DNA of 21,741 nucleotides from a virus: positions 1 through 21,741 of the IMG/VR virus record IMGVR_UViG_3300042197_001631, one strand, 5' to 3'. A program made the translations under genes and the position numbers. Under the pieces are notes generated by a model. That model saw only the letters and a list, made by a program, of their open reading frames with translations, ran no database searches and was not told the DNA's origin. This document shows positions 1 to 8,153 of the stretch, in pieces. The first letter of the stretch is position 1, and every line of letters starts with the position of its first letter.

Positions 1-422
1 GACTCGGTGCTCGGGATCAGCGGCGGCTCGTCCCGATTCCCGATATCCCATTCAACACACTCGGCGATGTAAACGCCGTGGTGCCAGCCCCACGCGACGC
101 ATGATCCGTTCAGTTGCTTGCCGACAGCGAAAGGCTTCCCGTAGCGGGCCTGGTGCGCCCGATACATAGGGCGGAACAAATAGGTGTCCCGTCCCTGCGC
201 TCGCTTTACGCAGTCTGCGCCGGCCTCTGCAAAATAGGGCTGCTCCAGCGTCTCCAGAAACCGCCGGGCCGCCTCGGGGTTCGGGCAATAGCCGAAATCC
301 CCGCCGCCCCCGGCAGCGATCCGCCCCTGCTGCGAGGCGACCGGCGGAAGGAGCGTGGTCCAGGCCGCCGCCAGGAGCAGGCCGAGGGCGAGACCGATTC
401 GGACTAGCTCACTTCGCCGCAT
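1..422 (-). CDS. Exported phage protein, possible cysteine hydrolase (partial, C-terminus off window)
   Basis: The frame is open from the ATG at 422 to the window edge, giving about 140 residues with the C-terminus missing. A good ribosome site (GGGAGG, 6 nt before ATG) sets the start, which lies inside the end of the upstream gene. The N-terminus is a signal peptide: two Arg, a Leu/Ala-rich core at about residues 8-20, and a PPVAS-type cleavage region near 26-30. The mature part has Cys near residues 46 and 71 and a GSCVAWGWHHG segment at about 108-118. In several phage proteins I remember, a GxCVxWG segment carries a putative catalytic Cys of papain or NlpC/P60-like hydrolases; that assignment is by resemblance only. 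Its place after three membrane proteins would suit a lysis or cell-wall role, but an exported virion protein is equally possible. Confidence 0.6.
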   Translation of the reverse strand, partial: MRRSELVRIGLALGLLLAAAWTTLLPPVASQQGRIAAGGGGDFGYCPNPEAARRFLETLEQPYFAEAGADCVKRAQGRDTYLFRPMYRAHQARYGKPFAVGKQLNGSCVAWGWHHGVYIAECVEWDIGNRDEPPLIPSTE

Positions 423-861
423 CGCAGGCCCTCCCAACCTCGCGGAATGCGATCACCCACTTGGCCCGCTGGGCGGCATCGACTGGGCCGCCGGAGGTGC
501 CGAGCGTGGTGGTGAGGTAGCCCCCGATGGCGTCTCGCACGGCGGGTTGACGATCACCAATCGAAGCCCCCCTGACGCGAGCCAAGCGAGCCCTTGTGCG
601 CAGCGCGTCGAAATGAACGCCAGCCGCCAACAACGGCTTTTCGGCTCGGCCGTCCGCTTCGATCTCGTCAGCGAGTTCAGAGAAGTAGGCCGCAAGGAGC
701 GCCGCGTCCGACCGGGCTGTCTCGCCGGAGAACTGGAGGGAGAGCGCGAGCGGAGGCGGAGGCGGGCCCGGCGGCTGCGGGCGAGACTCGTCCTTCCAAG
801 AGAGCAGCACTGCCGCGCCGATGAGCGCGAGGCCGACGAGCGTCCGGGACTGGTCATTCAT
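409..861 (-). CDS. Small membrane-anchored protein, possible lysis accessory
   Basis: A 150-aa protein starting at ATG 861, which overlaps the end of the upstream gene by 8 nt. One N-terminal transmembrane helix (about residues 7-21, LVGLALIGAAVLLSW) is followed by a Pro-rich linker near 28-37 and a mostly helical, charged domain. The topology of a single N-terminal anchor, proline linker and helical ectodomain is what is seen in i-spanin-like or virion-anchored accessory proteins, but no family motif is recognised. It lies in a run of overlapping small membrane genes, which supports a shared lysis or envelope-related role by context only. Confidence 0.6.
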   Translation of the reverse strand: MNDQSRTLVGLALIGAAVLLSWKDESRPQPPGPPPPPLALSLQFSGETARSDAALLAAYFSELADEIEADGRAEKPLLAAGVHFDALRTRARLARVRGASIGDRQPAVRDAIGGYLTTTLGTSGGPVDAAQRAKWVIAFREVGRACDAAK

Positions 862-1165
862 CTTGGCTCCCGGCTACGAGTTTTTGAGTGACCTTTTCGA
901 TTGCTGCCTTTGTCTCTTCGTCCAACTGCTGCGTGTCGGAGAGCCTCCGACGCAGGGCTGCGAGCGCCGCCAGCGCAGCCTCAAACGATTGCGGCTGGCT
1001 GGGCGCCAGCGGCTTCGGGATCTTCCCGCCGGCCGAAGACAGAACCTGCTCAAGAGTCTTCAGGCTCGCCGGACGCCGCTGCACGGGCAACGAGAAAATC
1101 TTGGCGACAATCGGCCAGAGCAGAACAACCGCGCCGGCTGCGACTAGGAGCGTCGTCGTGGTCAC
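854..1165 (-). CDS. Small single-pass membrane protein
   Basis: A 103-aa protein. The start is GTG at 1165, in a GTGA overlap with the stop of the upstream gene, implying translational coupling. An N-terminal hydrophobic helix (about residues 5-25) is followed by a Pro-rich stretch near 48-58 and an Ala/Leu/Glu-rich amphipathic C-terminal region (about 60-97) that could form a coiled coil. It resembles the next gene downstream in plan (anchor, Pro linker, helix) but not in sequence. The function is unknown; a spanin- or holin-accessory role is a guess from context. Confidence 0.6.
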   Translation of the reverse strand: MTTTTLLVAAGAVVLLWPIVAKIFSLPVQRRPASLKTLEQVLSSAGGKIPKPLAPSQPQSFEAALAALAALRRRLSDTQQLDEETKAAIEKVTQKLVAGSQDE

Positions 1166-1515
1166 GCTAGCTGCCTAACAAGCGGCAGGATCTGCTCAAC
1201 CGCGCCCGCCGCCGCCGCGAGCACAATGGCCTTCACGTTTGAGCGCGCGACAAGCCAGAACGGCCACATCAACGCTGGGACAAGCTTGTCGGCCACAGCC
1301 TCAAACAACAGGTCCACGCAGTCCAACACATATTGCTTTTTCGCCGCGCCGTCTAAGGGAACCGAATCCACTCCGGCGACCACCAATCGCAGAAGGCCGA
1401 CGACGAGGAACCCGAATTCGCTTACTGTCAGACCGTCGGCGGCGGTGGCCTTGGCGGTTTCGATGTATTGCCGCGCCTGGTTAATCACGGCAGCCAGTTG
1501 TGGATTGGTTGTCAT
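1162..1515 (-). CDS. Putative holin-like membrane protein
   Basis: A 117-aa protein starting at ATG 1515 in an ATGA overlap with the thioredoxin-like gene. It has two or three hydrophobic segments: about residues 34-48 (FGFLVVGLLRLVVAG), about 80-90 (LVPALMWPFWLVA) and an Ala-rich stretch at 95-113. The N-terminus is polar and helical. Size, hydrophobic profile and position beside other membrane proteins suit a phage holin, but no holin signature is recognisable. I remember similar sequences (SVAEFG-like start, WPLWLV-like middle) in planctomycete prophages without an assigned role. Confidence 0.6.
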   Translation of the reverse strand: MTTNPQLAAVINQARQYIETAKATAADGLTVSEFGFLVVGLLRLVVAGVDSVPLDGAAKKQYVLDCVDLLFEAVADKLVPALMWPFWLVARSNVKAIVLAAAAGAVEQILPLVRQLA

Positions 1516-1829
1516 TTCTGCCTTTTCTCCTGTATCCAGTTTCGCAACTGCAACGAGGTGTCGAAGCCGACCCGTCTTCCGATCTCGCGGCCATCACGCT
1601 CAAGGATCACGGCCGGCACCGCCGACACCCGCCGCATGGCGGCGATCAGCGGGTGCCGCTGCACGTTGACCGAATAGACGACACACCCATCGGTAATTGA
1701 CGGATCGCTCGCAATCGCCGCCTTGAGCCGCTCGCAGGGTGCGCAACCCTCGCGGGTGAAAATGTAGAGGTCGTCGGCGCCCAGGGCGGACGTTGCGACG
1801 AGCGCCAAACAGGCAATAAGCCGCTTCAT
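1512..1829 (-). CDS. Exported thioredoxin/glutaredoxin-like protein
   Basis: A 105-aa protein starting at ATG 1829 in an ATGA overlap with the upstream gene. The start is chosen because it opens directly with a signal peptide (residues 1-18, MKRLIACLALVATSALGA). The mature domain starts with a beta-strand YIFTREGCAPC: the CxxC redox pair is Cys29 and Cys32. The predicted cis-proline is in SAVPAVIL (about residue 72), and the C-terminal helix carries LQLRNWIQ. This is a minimal thioredoxin fold, expected to act on disulphides outside the cytoplasm. A redox protein among membrane or lysis genes is unusual; it could fold Cys-containing exported proteins such as the one at the left edge. Confidence 0.85.
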   Translation of the reverse strand: MKRLIACLALVATSALGADDLYIFTREGCAPCERLKAAIASDPSITDGCVVYSVNVQRHPLIAAMRRVSAVPAVILERDGREIGRRVGFDTSLQLRNWIQEKRQK

Positions 1830-2155
1830 CCTTTGAGCCCCACGGTGAGCGAGCAGGTGGCCGCTCCGCTGATAATTGGATACACGTACTTCGCCGCAAA
1901 GCATTCGTCCGGGATCTGGATGGCGCCCACCGTGACGCTGCTTGTGAGGGCGCCGTAGGTGCCGTACACCTTCACAGGCGTGTCCTCTACTCCGCCGGCA
2001 ACGTGCCAGGTAATCTGCGTGGCCCCGTTGGTATTGCCGCAAATCACAATCCCGCCACTGAACGGGCCAAACGGGATGACGCCGGAAGTGCTGGCGGCAG
2101 AGGAATTCGCGGTTACAACAAAAGACGGGGTGGATTCGCGGCGGATAGTAGTCAT
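1826..2155 (-). CDS. Small putative virion structural protein
   Basis: A 109-aa protein starting at ATG 2155 (ATGA overlap upstream and downstream). It is rich in Thr, Ser, Gly and Val with alternating short beta-strands (GGIVICGNT, ITWHVAG, VKVYGTYG, TCSLTVGL) and no charged helices, the composition of a small beta-sandwich such as a phage decoration, head-tail joining or tail fibre tip subunit. Its position in the structural series downstream of the portal supports a virion role. No specific family is recognised. Confidence 0.6.
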   Translation of the reverse strand: MTTIRRESTPSFVVTANSSAASTSGVIPFGPFSGGIVICGNTNGATQITWHVAGGVEDTPVKVYGTYGALTSSVTVGAIQIPDECFAAKYVYPIISGAATCSLTVGLKG

Positions 2156-2667
2156 GCGTCTCGCTTCTTCTTCGGGTGCGCTTTCTTGTCGATCACTTCT
2201 CCCCTGGTCCAGCCGGGGTTCTTCCTCATCTCCTCTTGGATGATCCTCTCGCTCAGGGCCCTGCGGCGAGGCGGGACCTGATGTCCTTCGTGCTTTACGG
2301 CGCCTTCGACGTGCAGGTTCCTCTTTCTGGCCACCCTCGCCACGTCGTCAACGCCTGACACCCACGCCTCCGGGTCACGGTGCCCGCGACCGTCCGCCAG
2401 CCCTCCCACGTAAACCTTTCCTGAAGGGTTAATGCCCGCCGCGCGGGCTTCCCGCAACAACCAGTTCGCTTGGCGCAATGGCATGTCGTCTAGCTGCTGG
2501 TTATTCATGCGGCCTTCCATAAAGGCCCTGTCAGACCCCCGCGTGCCGGGAGGGGCCTGAAGGGCCACCATCTCAGCGAACCGCTCCGTTGCCCCGCTGG
2601 CCAAGGAACGGAGGTAGATACTGACCGCCTCCTTTCCTGCGTGTGACACGCTACTTGGGACTTCCAT
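2152..2667 (-). CDS. Conserved hypothetical phage protein downstream of portal
   Basis: A 171-aa protein starting at ATG 2667, inside the 3' end of the portal gene (17-nt overlap), with AAGGA 7 nt upstream. The centre has a distinctive segment at about residues 74-118 (NPSGKVYVGGLADGRG, then DPEAWVSGVDDVARVARKRNL) that I associate with uncharacterised proteins in planctomycete-type phage clusters. The C-terminus is very basic (KKAHPKKKRDA), suggesting nucleic-acid contact. It is likely a virion-associated or head-completion accessory; the function is unknown. Confidence 0.6.
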   Translation of the reverse strand: MEVPSSVSHAGKEAVSIYLRSLASGATERFAEMVALQAPPGTRGSDRAFMEGRMNNQQLDDMPLRQANWLLREARAAGINPSGKVYVGGLADGRGHRDPEAWVSGVDDVARVARKRNLHVEGAVKHEGHQVPPRRRALSERIIQEEMRKNPGWTRGEVIDKKAHPKKKRDA

Positions 2668-4687
2668 CGCTATTTCCTTGTGGCTGGGCCGGGCCGCCTT
2701 GCGGCGGTCCCTGCGGGGGCTGGGGAGGGGGGGCGCCCGGGGGAGGACCCGGTGGAGGCGGCGGAATCATGTAGCGTGACACGTCTATGTCCATGGCATC
2801 GCCAAAGTCTTGGACAAGCGCGTTGAACACAGACGGATTGCCAGATTGCAGGATGCCCTGCGCCACCGGCATGAGCACCTGCATGGCCTGCTGAATCTGC
2901 TCCACTTTCGTCGCCTTATTCGGCTTCCGCGCCGAACCGGCCTCCACGCGATAGGAGTACTCTCGCACCACGGCCTCGGGGTCCTCGGCCTTGACATGCA
3001 GCCCCCAGGCGTGGGCCGCCATTCCGCCCAGCAGCGGCGCAACGTCCTGCGGCTCAATCAGCCAGCGCGCCATCAACGCCTCTTTGCGGGCGACCTCCGA
3101 CAGGGCGTCTTCCAGAATGTTCGCGTAGTCGTCGGGGCGGACAGAAATTTGCTCCGCCTTTACCTGCGCCTCTGCCGCGCTCCTGAACTGGGAGCGGGTC
3201 ATGCCGTAAATTAGCTCAGTCAGGCCGACGCGGCGGTCGAAGAGGTTCGTGACCTCCGCAATGATCTGGTACATGTCCTGCGTGACCCCAGGCATCTGGA
3301 ACACAGAGATCACGTCGTTGACAGACCGGCCGATGGCTTCGGAGATTTCAACGATTTTGAATCCACCTTCCGCCTTCTCCAGAATCTTGGCCTTGATGTC
3401 CGGGTCTGCCGCCTTCGCCACGCCCACCAAGGTCTGTGAGCTTGTGGCGATGCGTGTCGCCAGAAAGCTCATTGCCCAGTTGATAAATCGAAGCTCCCCG
3501 ACTGCTGGGCGAATCAGCGAAATCGGCCATGAGTACCCGGGCTTGCCATGCCACGCCAATAGAGTGAATGGCCAGCCATTGGGCTCCAGCCAAAACGGAA
3601 TCGGCCATTGGACAGACTGGAACAGAGCTGGCGGCACGCCGGTTTCGTCCACTTCCGCAGAAAGCATCTGCGGCGGAATGTTGAGCGGAAAATTCACGCC
3701 CTCCGCGACAACGAGGTAGCAGTACGGCCCCAGCGAGTCGAAGACGCCCTTCAGGTCCTTGTCCCCGTCCTTCAGGCGGTCGCCAAAGCCGGTCTTGGAG
3801 TAGACTTCCCAATAGCAAATCAGGTCGTTGGTTTTACCGGCCTTGCGCTTCGTTTCGTACCCGCGAGCGTCCTCTTCTTCACGCGCGCGGTAGGACTCAA
3901 TGTGCCCCTGCAACTCCTCCGGGCGGATGCCGAACTTGTTGGCGACAAAGTCCAGCGGGTGAACTCGCTTGCGCGCGCACCACAGGATGTCCTCCGCCTC
4001 GTCTGCGTCCGGATCCCAGACGAGGTTGTCTACGCTGTCATGGAAACTGCCGGCGAGTTTGACGCTCGCCCCGGGTGGCTGGTACAGCTCATGCCACCAC
4101 ACGCCCGCGCCCTTGATGAACGCCTCTTCAACCGTTTTGCGGGAGTGTTGCTTTAAATTCAGCTCGGCGGGCGTGTAGTTCAGGTAGTCTTGGATGAGTT
4201 TGGCGATCAGCTCACGCCGGGCCCCCAGCATCTGCTGGGCGTTCATTGCCTGCTGGTACATCATCACGCCAGGGTCTGGCATCATCACGGGCTGCCCATC
4301 CGGCCCGACGGCAGGACGCCCGTCCGGGCCCATCTGCGGCATCGGCGGCCGTGGCATGATCCCCAAGAGCTGTGGCGGGATCACCGGGAACTTCTTTGGG
4401 GTAACGGTGCGCGTCGGGTTGCGGTGGTGGATGACTGCCGTGAACAGTCGGACGGCCTCCCAAACACGGTTGACCGTCATCCGGAAGGGTGGCGGGTCGA
4501 TCCCTTTGTTGTAGCCACGCTCTCCGCGCGCGTAGGCGTCCTTCCACATGAAGTCCGGGTCGCCAGCGAAGAAATTCATCGCTTCGTTGGCGTCGTCCTG
4601 GAAGGGCTTTTTATGCTTCCGGGCCAGTTCGATCTTCTTCAGCCAGCCCGTAACAATGGGCAAGAGCGGGCTGTCTGTGCTGGGCAT
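2651..4687 (-). CDS. Phage portal protein
   Basis: A 678-aa protein starting at ATG 4687 with AGGAG 6 nt upstream. The length is typical of large (P22-type-size) portals. The N-terminal third has the mixed aromatic and charged core common to portals (FAGDPDFMWKDAYARG near residues 40-55, FRMTVNRVWEAVRLF near 68-82), then a Pro/Met-rich insertion near 110-140. The middle has FINWAMSFLATRIATSSQT and a long helical region that would form the stem and wing. The C-terminus (about 645-678) is a low-complexity Pro/Gly/Gln tail. It lies two genes after the large terminase, the usual partner: the portal dodecamer forms the DNA channel on which terminase docks. No protease or MuF domain is fused. Confidence 0.85.
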   Translation of the reverse strand: MPSTDSPLLPIVTGWLKKIELARKHKKPFQDDANEAMNFFAGDPDFMWKDAYARGERGYNKGIDPPPFRMTVNRVWEAVRLFTAVIHHRNPTRTVTPKKFPVIPPQLLGIMPRPPMPQMGPDGRPAVGPDGQPVMMPDPGVMMYQQAMNAQQMLGARRELIAKLIQDYLNYTPAELNLKQHSRKTVEEAFIKGAGVWWHELYQPPGASVKLAGSFHDSVDNLVWDPDADEAEDILWCARKRVHPLDFVANKFGIRPEELQGHIESYRAREEEDARGYETKRKAGKTNDLICYWEVYSKTGFGDRLKDGDKDLKGVFDSLGPYCYLVVAEGVNFPLNIPPQMLSAEVDETGVPPALFQSVQWPIPFWLEPNGWPFTLLAWHGKPGYSWPISLIRPAVGELRFINWAMSFLATRIATSSQTLVGVAKAADPDIKAKILEKAEGGFKIVEISEAIGRSVNDVISVFQMPGVTQDMYQIIAEVTNLFDRRVGLTELIYGMTRSQFRSAAEAQVKAEQISVRPDDYANILEDALSEVARKEALMARWLIEPQDVAPLLGGMAAHAWGLHVKAEDPEAVVREYSYRVEAGSARKPNKATKVEQIQQAMQVLMPVAQGILQSGNPSVFNALVQDFGDAMDIDVSRYMIPPPPPGPPPGAPPPQPPQGPPQGGPAQPQGNSDGSPK

Positions 4688-4713
4688 GGGGCTCTCCTAC
4701 AAATCAATGCCCG

Positions 4714-5034
4714 TCACGCCTTCTTGGGCGAGATCGCGTTGACCTTCTTTTCCAGAAGGGCCACTTTTTCCGACAGAATCGCCAACCGCGTGTCGTCCGG
4801 GCGGTACATCCACGCCCCCGCCTTGGCCCACTCTGCATTGCTCTGAATGCCAGGGTCGTCAGCGTGATGCACGGACGGCCGCTCCACCCCACCATAGCCG
4901 GGGGCCATGACCCACAGGGTAACGGCTGACTGCCCGGTCTTAATGACCTGAGCGATGTTGGGCTCCGAGCCTTGGTGGGGGAAATAAAACACCCAATCAC
5001 CCAGGCCGACTAGGGGCATTTTGAACTCAGACAT
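4714..5034 (-). CDS. Small hypothetical protein between terminase and portal
   Basis: A 106-aa protein. I choose ATG 5034 (MSEFKMPLVG), which overlaps the end of terL by 8 nt and has GGAG about 9 nt upstream; an in-frame ATG 24 nt earlier is less well placed. The N-terminal part looks like a small beta-barrel (DWVFYFPHQ, VTLWVMAPG). The C-terminal 25 residues form a heptad-like helix (LAILSEKVALLEKKVNAI) followed by a Lys-rich end. The layout of small barrel plus coiled coil could suit a terminase or portal adaptor. No family is recognised. Confidence 0.65.
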   Translation of the reverse strand: MSEFKMPLVGLGDWVFYFPHQGSEPNIAQVIKTGQSAVTLWVMAPGYGGVERPSVHHADDPGIQSNAEWAKAGAWMYRPDDTRLAILSEKVALLEKKVNAISPKKA

Positions 5035-6706
5035 TGCTGCGGGCTCCAAGGGGTCCAAGGATCACACAATTCTCCGCTTCGACACGCTGTCGCTTGCGGC
5101 GGTCGGCCAACCACTTCACCCACCACGGGTCGGGCCCGGCGGTTCTGGGCGGTGGAAAATACTTCGGTTCGTAGGCGCACAGATATTCCAAGGTCTGGCA
5201 GGCATGCACTTCCCCGCGCGTGTAGGGCTCATCCGTAACAAACACCGCGCCGTTGACCGTCGTTGTCTTCTTGCGATAGCGTTTCAATTCACGCACCAAG
5301 TTCGGGCAGGACTCACCCCATATCTTTAGGCGAGTCGTCCCATCCCCGCGAATGTGAAACATTTGCCGCGTGAGGGCCGTGCGGCTGCGGATGTCGTCGG
5401 AACCTGGTATGAATGAGGTCCCCGACACCAGCGCGGACACCTTCCGCTTCCGCATCTCTTCGGAATACAGCTCATGGGGCAGCCGGCCGGACCCAAGGTC
5501 CCGCAAAGCGCCGCCGTGCATGTCCATGATGATTGAGCGAATGTTCTGCCCCTGGCATCTGCGGGCGAACTCTTCGCCCCAGATAAGCGCGTTGCACTGA
5601 CGCTGGTACATCTCGTCGTAGATGAGCAGAAACTTCTCGTCGGGCGGTACTGCACCAAAAAGGGTACACATCACAGAATGCCCGGGGTCGATGGCCACAT
5701 AGCGCGTCCAGTCGTCGGGGATCTGCGGCATCTCGTCCCGCGGCAGGATATGGACCGAGCGATTGAACGAGGGGTACATCAGAGTGCTCTCTGTCGTGAA
5801 TTCACCCTCCGACCGCATCCGAAGCTCGTCCACGCCAAGTGCCGACCAGCGTTCGATGGCTTTGGCCTGCTCCTCCCGGTCGATGTGGGCGTTGTCCAAG
5901 AAACGCAGCGTAAACTTGCGGATTGTTTCTGATCCGGTTTCTGCGGCTTTCTCAGCGCGCTCCGACAGACCCAAGAGGGCGTCGTTCTTGGAATGTGGCA
6001 TTGCCGACCAGACAAATCGGCCACGTCTATCGGCAAGGCGGGCCAGCATCTCCCCCACCCACCTCTCGTCGTTAATGTCCTCGTCAATGTGGACAAGGTC
6101 GGCTTGAAACCCTTGCGGGGGTTCGCCTTCAGACGAGAAGCAGTAGATGGTCCAGCCGTTCACGAGGGTTGCCTTGTTGAGATAGCTGGCGTTCTTCAGG
6201 ATCCAGGAGAACTCCTTAACCATTCGCGGCGGAATGAGCGGCGGCGCGGGCTTCGACTCCGCGCGGCGGGCGGCGTCTTCGTTGGGCCGATATGCTCGCC
6301 ATTGGCCGGTCCCGGCGTCACGGATGATCCGGAACGCCCCGGCCTTAAAAAGCATGGGGTAGACGACCATGCCAATGTGCGGCCAGTTCCGGCCGATAAT
6401 CACCAAGTTCCCGTCTTCCTTCGGGTACTTGTCATGGGGGTCTTGGCCCGTTGCGGCGCGGGCGTCTTCGATGAACGTGGAGAGCGATTTGCCAGACCGA
6501 TTGCCGCCGATTACCAGCCGCTCTGACGCACGGCTTTTGTGAAATTCATCTTGGAGCGACATGGGCTCATAGAGCCTCAGAGCCTCCAGCCGCCGGCCGG
6601 CAAGCTCCGCCTGGATGTCACGCAGCTCCTGCATGGAGTGCTGTGTGACGCCGCCGATTTCCCCCTTCGGTGGTTTAGGGGGATCCACGGGCGGGTGACG
6701 CTTCAC
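5027..6706 (-). CDS. terL: Terminase large subunit (packaging ATPase and nuclease)
   Basis: A 559-aa protein, the usual length for TerL. The start is GTG 6706 with GGAG just upstream. The ATPase domain has Walker A at residues 67-74 (GGNRSGKS) and Walker B with catalytic acids at about 203-210 (DLVHIDED), followed by the coupling region near 233-236 (VWSA). The C-terminal RNase H-like nuclease shows its first acidic motif at 338-342 (AIDPG) and a second at about 392-398 (IIMDMHG), with further conserved acids downstream (DEPYTRGEVH). It pumps DNA into the prohead through the portal and cuts concatemers. It overlaps the upstream zinc-finger gene by 32 nt. All key motifs look intact. Confidence 0.95.
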   Translation of the reverse strand: MKRHPPVDPPKPPKGEIGGVTQHSMQELRDIQAELAGRRLEALRLYEPMSLQDEFHKSRASERLVIGGNRSGKSLSTFIEDARAATGQDPHDKYPKEDGNLVIIGRNWPHIGMVVYPMLFKAGAFRIIRDAGTGQWRAYRPNEDAARRAESKPAPPLIPPRMVKEFSWILKNASYLNKATLVNGWTIYCFSSEGEPPQGFQADLVHIDEDINDERWVGEMLARLADRRGRFVWSAMPHSKNDALLGLSERAEKAAETGSETIRKFTLRFLDNAHIDREEQAKAIERWSALGVDELRMRSEGEFTTESTLMYPSFNRSVHILPRDEMPQIPDDWTRYVAIDPGHSVMCTLFGAVPPDEKFLLIYDEMYQRQCNALIWGEEFARRCQGQNIRSIIMDMHGGALRDLGSGRLPHELYSEEMRKRKVSALVSGTSFIPGSDDIRSRTALTRQMFHIRGDGTTRLKIWGESCPNLVRELKRYRKKTTTVNGAVFVTDEPYTRGEVHACQTLEYLCAYEPKYFPPPRTAGPDPWWVKWLADRRKRQRVEAENCVILGPLGARSNV

Positions 6707-7238
6707 CGGGCTCCACTTCTGGGAGTCTCATGCCAATGGCCGCATCCACCGGAAGCGCATTGATCGTAATCGCTGTTTCGATGAGCCGTTTTCGCAGCTC
6801 TTCGTCCAACTCCTCTTCGCTCCACAACTCCAGCGGCTTCTTGGCGCCCCCCATTGCGGTATTCGCGGACACCAGCCGGATGACGGTGTCCAGCATCTTG
6901 GTGCGAAACGACCCTCCCGCCGGGCTGTCGTAGTACTGCTTCATAAAAGCGTTGGAGAATCCGCGAACGCCCCCGAAGTATTCCATCACGCATTCGACTA
7001 GCTCCGAACTGTGGGGTATGTTGGCCCCGCCGATCCTGGCAGAGTCCATGAAGGAGTCGATGGCGTTGCGCTCCATCTCGTCCAGCTTCTTTTGTGTCTT
7101 GCGACTGCGGCGTTCCTTCTCATGCTTTAGCCGGCACCTCTTGCACCGCCCGTGCAAGCCGTCTTTGGATTTGTGAAAATGCTCCTCAGTAGCTGGGAGC
7201 GTTTTCTTGCATTGCAGGCACGTTTTTGTCGGTTGCAT
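6675..7238 (-). CDS. Zinc-ribbon protein, candidate terminase small subunit
   Basis: A 187-aa protein read from ATG 7238, with TGGAAA about 5 nt upstream. This start includes a CxxC pair at residues 7 and 10 and a second at 32 and 35 (CLQC ... CKRC), a zinc knuckle seen at the N-terminus of many phage HNH and DNA-binding proteins. No HNH His-Asn-His core follows, so it is not an obvious nuclease. The rest is helical: a basic helix (about 36-56), then YFGGVRGFSNAFMKQYYDSPAGGSFRTKMLDTVIRL in two pieces at 87-122, and an acidic C-terminus. Its position directly before terL, overlapping it by 32 nt, makes a DNA-recognising small terminase the most likely role. It also overlaps the upstream gene by 53 nt, which is unusually long. 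Confidence 0.65.
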   Translation of the reverse strand: MQPTKTCLQCKKTLPATEEHFHKSKDGLHGRCKRCRLKHEKERRSRKTQKKLDEMERNAIDSFMDSARIGGANIPHSSELVECVMEYFGGVRGFSNAFMKQYYDSPAGGSFRTKMLDTVIRLVSANTAMGGAKKPLELWSEEELDEELRKRLIETAITINALPVDAAIGMRLPEVEPGEASPARGSP

Positions 7239-8121
7239 TGATTTCCACCAGTCCCAGCGCGGCCTCCATGCGGGCGGACGGCCTGACGTCAATGATGCGG
7301 GCCGCGCCGTCGTGGCCGCTGGCCCACGCCTCTCGCAGCTTCTCTCCGACTCCGGCCGCGTCCAGCACAACGGGGCGATTTACGCACTTGGGCTTCCAGT
7401 GCCCAGCCCACGCATCCCAATTGCACATCACCGGGTTGTACCCGAGCGCAACGGTGCCGGCCAACGACAGGTCGCGAGTCTGCGTCACGTCCTCCGTGGA
7501 AGCCTTCTCGGCCGCATACTTGTCCTTCCATTCGTAGTAAAACCACGGCCTGCTTGTTTCGTCCTTTGGCTCCGTGATGTCAAAAGCCCGCATGTCGTAC
7601 ATGATCAAGCCAGTTGGGAGTGCGGCGCACTCCTGGATGCCGCTCATTCGCACCGCCGTGTGACGGTCGTACATCTCTAATTGAAAGTCAGGATTGGCGC
7701 TGTCGGAAGCCATGTTCTGCCACCGAAACACATACACGCACTCAGCCGGCGGCGGGCCGCAGTACGGAGCCCCGATTACGACCGGGCCCTTGTGGTAGTG
7801 CTTGGCCAAAAAATCGAAGGACGACTGGAAGAACGGCTTTGCGCCAGGGGCCGACTGGGCTGCATCCGGCCTCATGTCCGAGTCCACCATGACCAAGACA
7901 TCGACCGAGAACTGCCGCGCCATCAGGACCGCGCGGTTGCGGGTCATGGTGATGGGCGTGTCAGCTAGATTCCAGATGCGGATGTTCTCAATCCGCTCGT
8001 CCTTGCTAACCTCCGCGACCAGCGGGACCATCCACTCCCGTATGTCGGGAACCTCAGAGCTGATCCCGCCATTGCCACCGTAGGAGAACGTGCAAAAACC
8101 GACGTTGAACTTTTGCTTCAT
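7186..8121 (-). CDS. Glycosyltransferase-like protein (GT-A fold)
   Basis: A 311-aa protein. ATG 8121 is chosen because GAGG lies 5 nt upstream; the frame stays open further upstream, but that part overlaps another gene. Residues 5-15 form the first strand (FNVGFCTFSYG), TMTRNRAVLMA is at 58-68, and a DSD metal/nucleotide-sugar motif sits at 80-82 (VMVDSDM), as in family 2-like GT-A transferases. Downstream are VVIGAPYCG (114-122), PTGLIMYD (169-176) and a DLSLAGT / WDAWAGHWK region (217-243). It probably transfers a sugar, perhaps to a virion protein or phage DNA, since it lies between capsid and terminase genes. The acceptor cannot be read from sequence. Confidence 0.7.
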   Translation of the reverse strand: MKQKFNVGFCTFSYGGNGGISSEVPDIREWMVPLVAEVSKDERIENIRIWNLADTPITMTRNRAVLMARQFSVDVLVMVDSDMRPDAAQSAPGAKPFFQSSFDFLAKHYHKGPVVIGAPYCGPPPAECVYVFRWQNMASDSANPDFQLEMYDRHTAVRMSGIQECAALPTGLIMYDMRAFDITEPKDETSRPWFYYEWKDKYAAEKASTEDVTQTRDLSLAGTVALGYNPVMCNWDAWAGHWKPKCVNRPVVLDAAGVGEKLREAWASGHDGAARIIDVRPSARMEAALGLVEINATDKNVPAMQENAPSY

Positions 8122-8153
8122 GGCTACCTCGGGGGATGGTATACCAATGTATA

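Noticed and set aside
4190-4846. Plus-strand open frame opposite the portal start
   Set aside because: Antisense to the portal gene and its upstream neighbour; no ribosome site and no recognisable protein.
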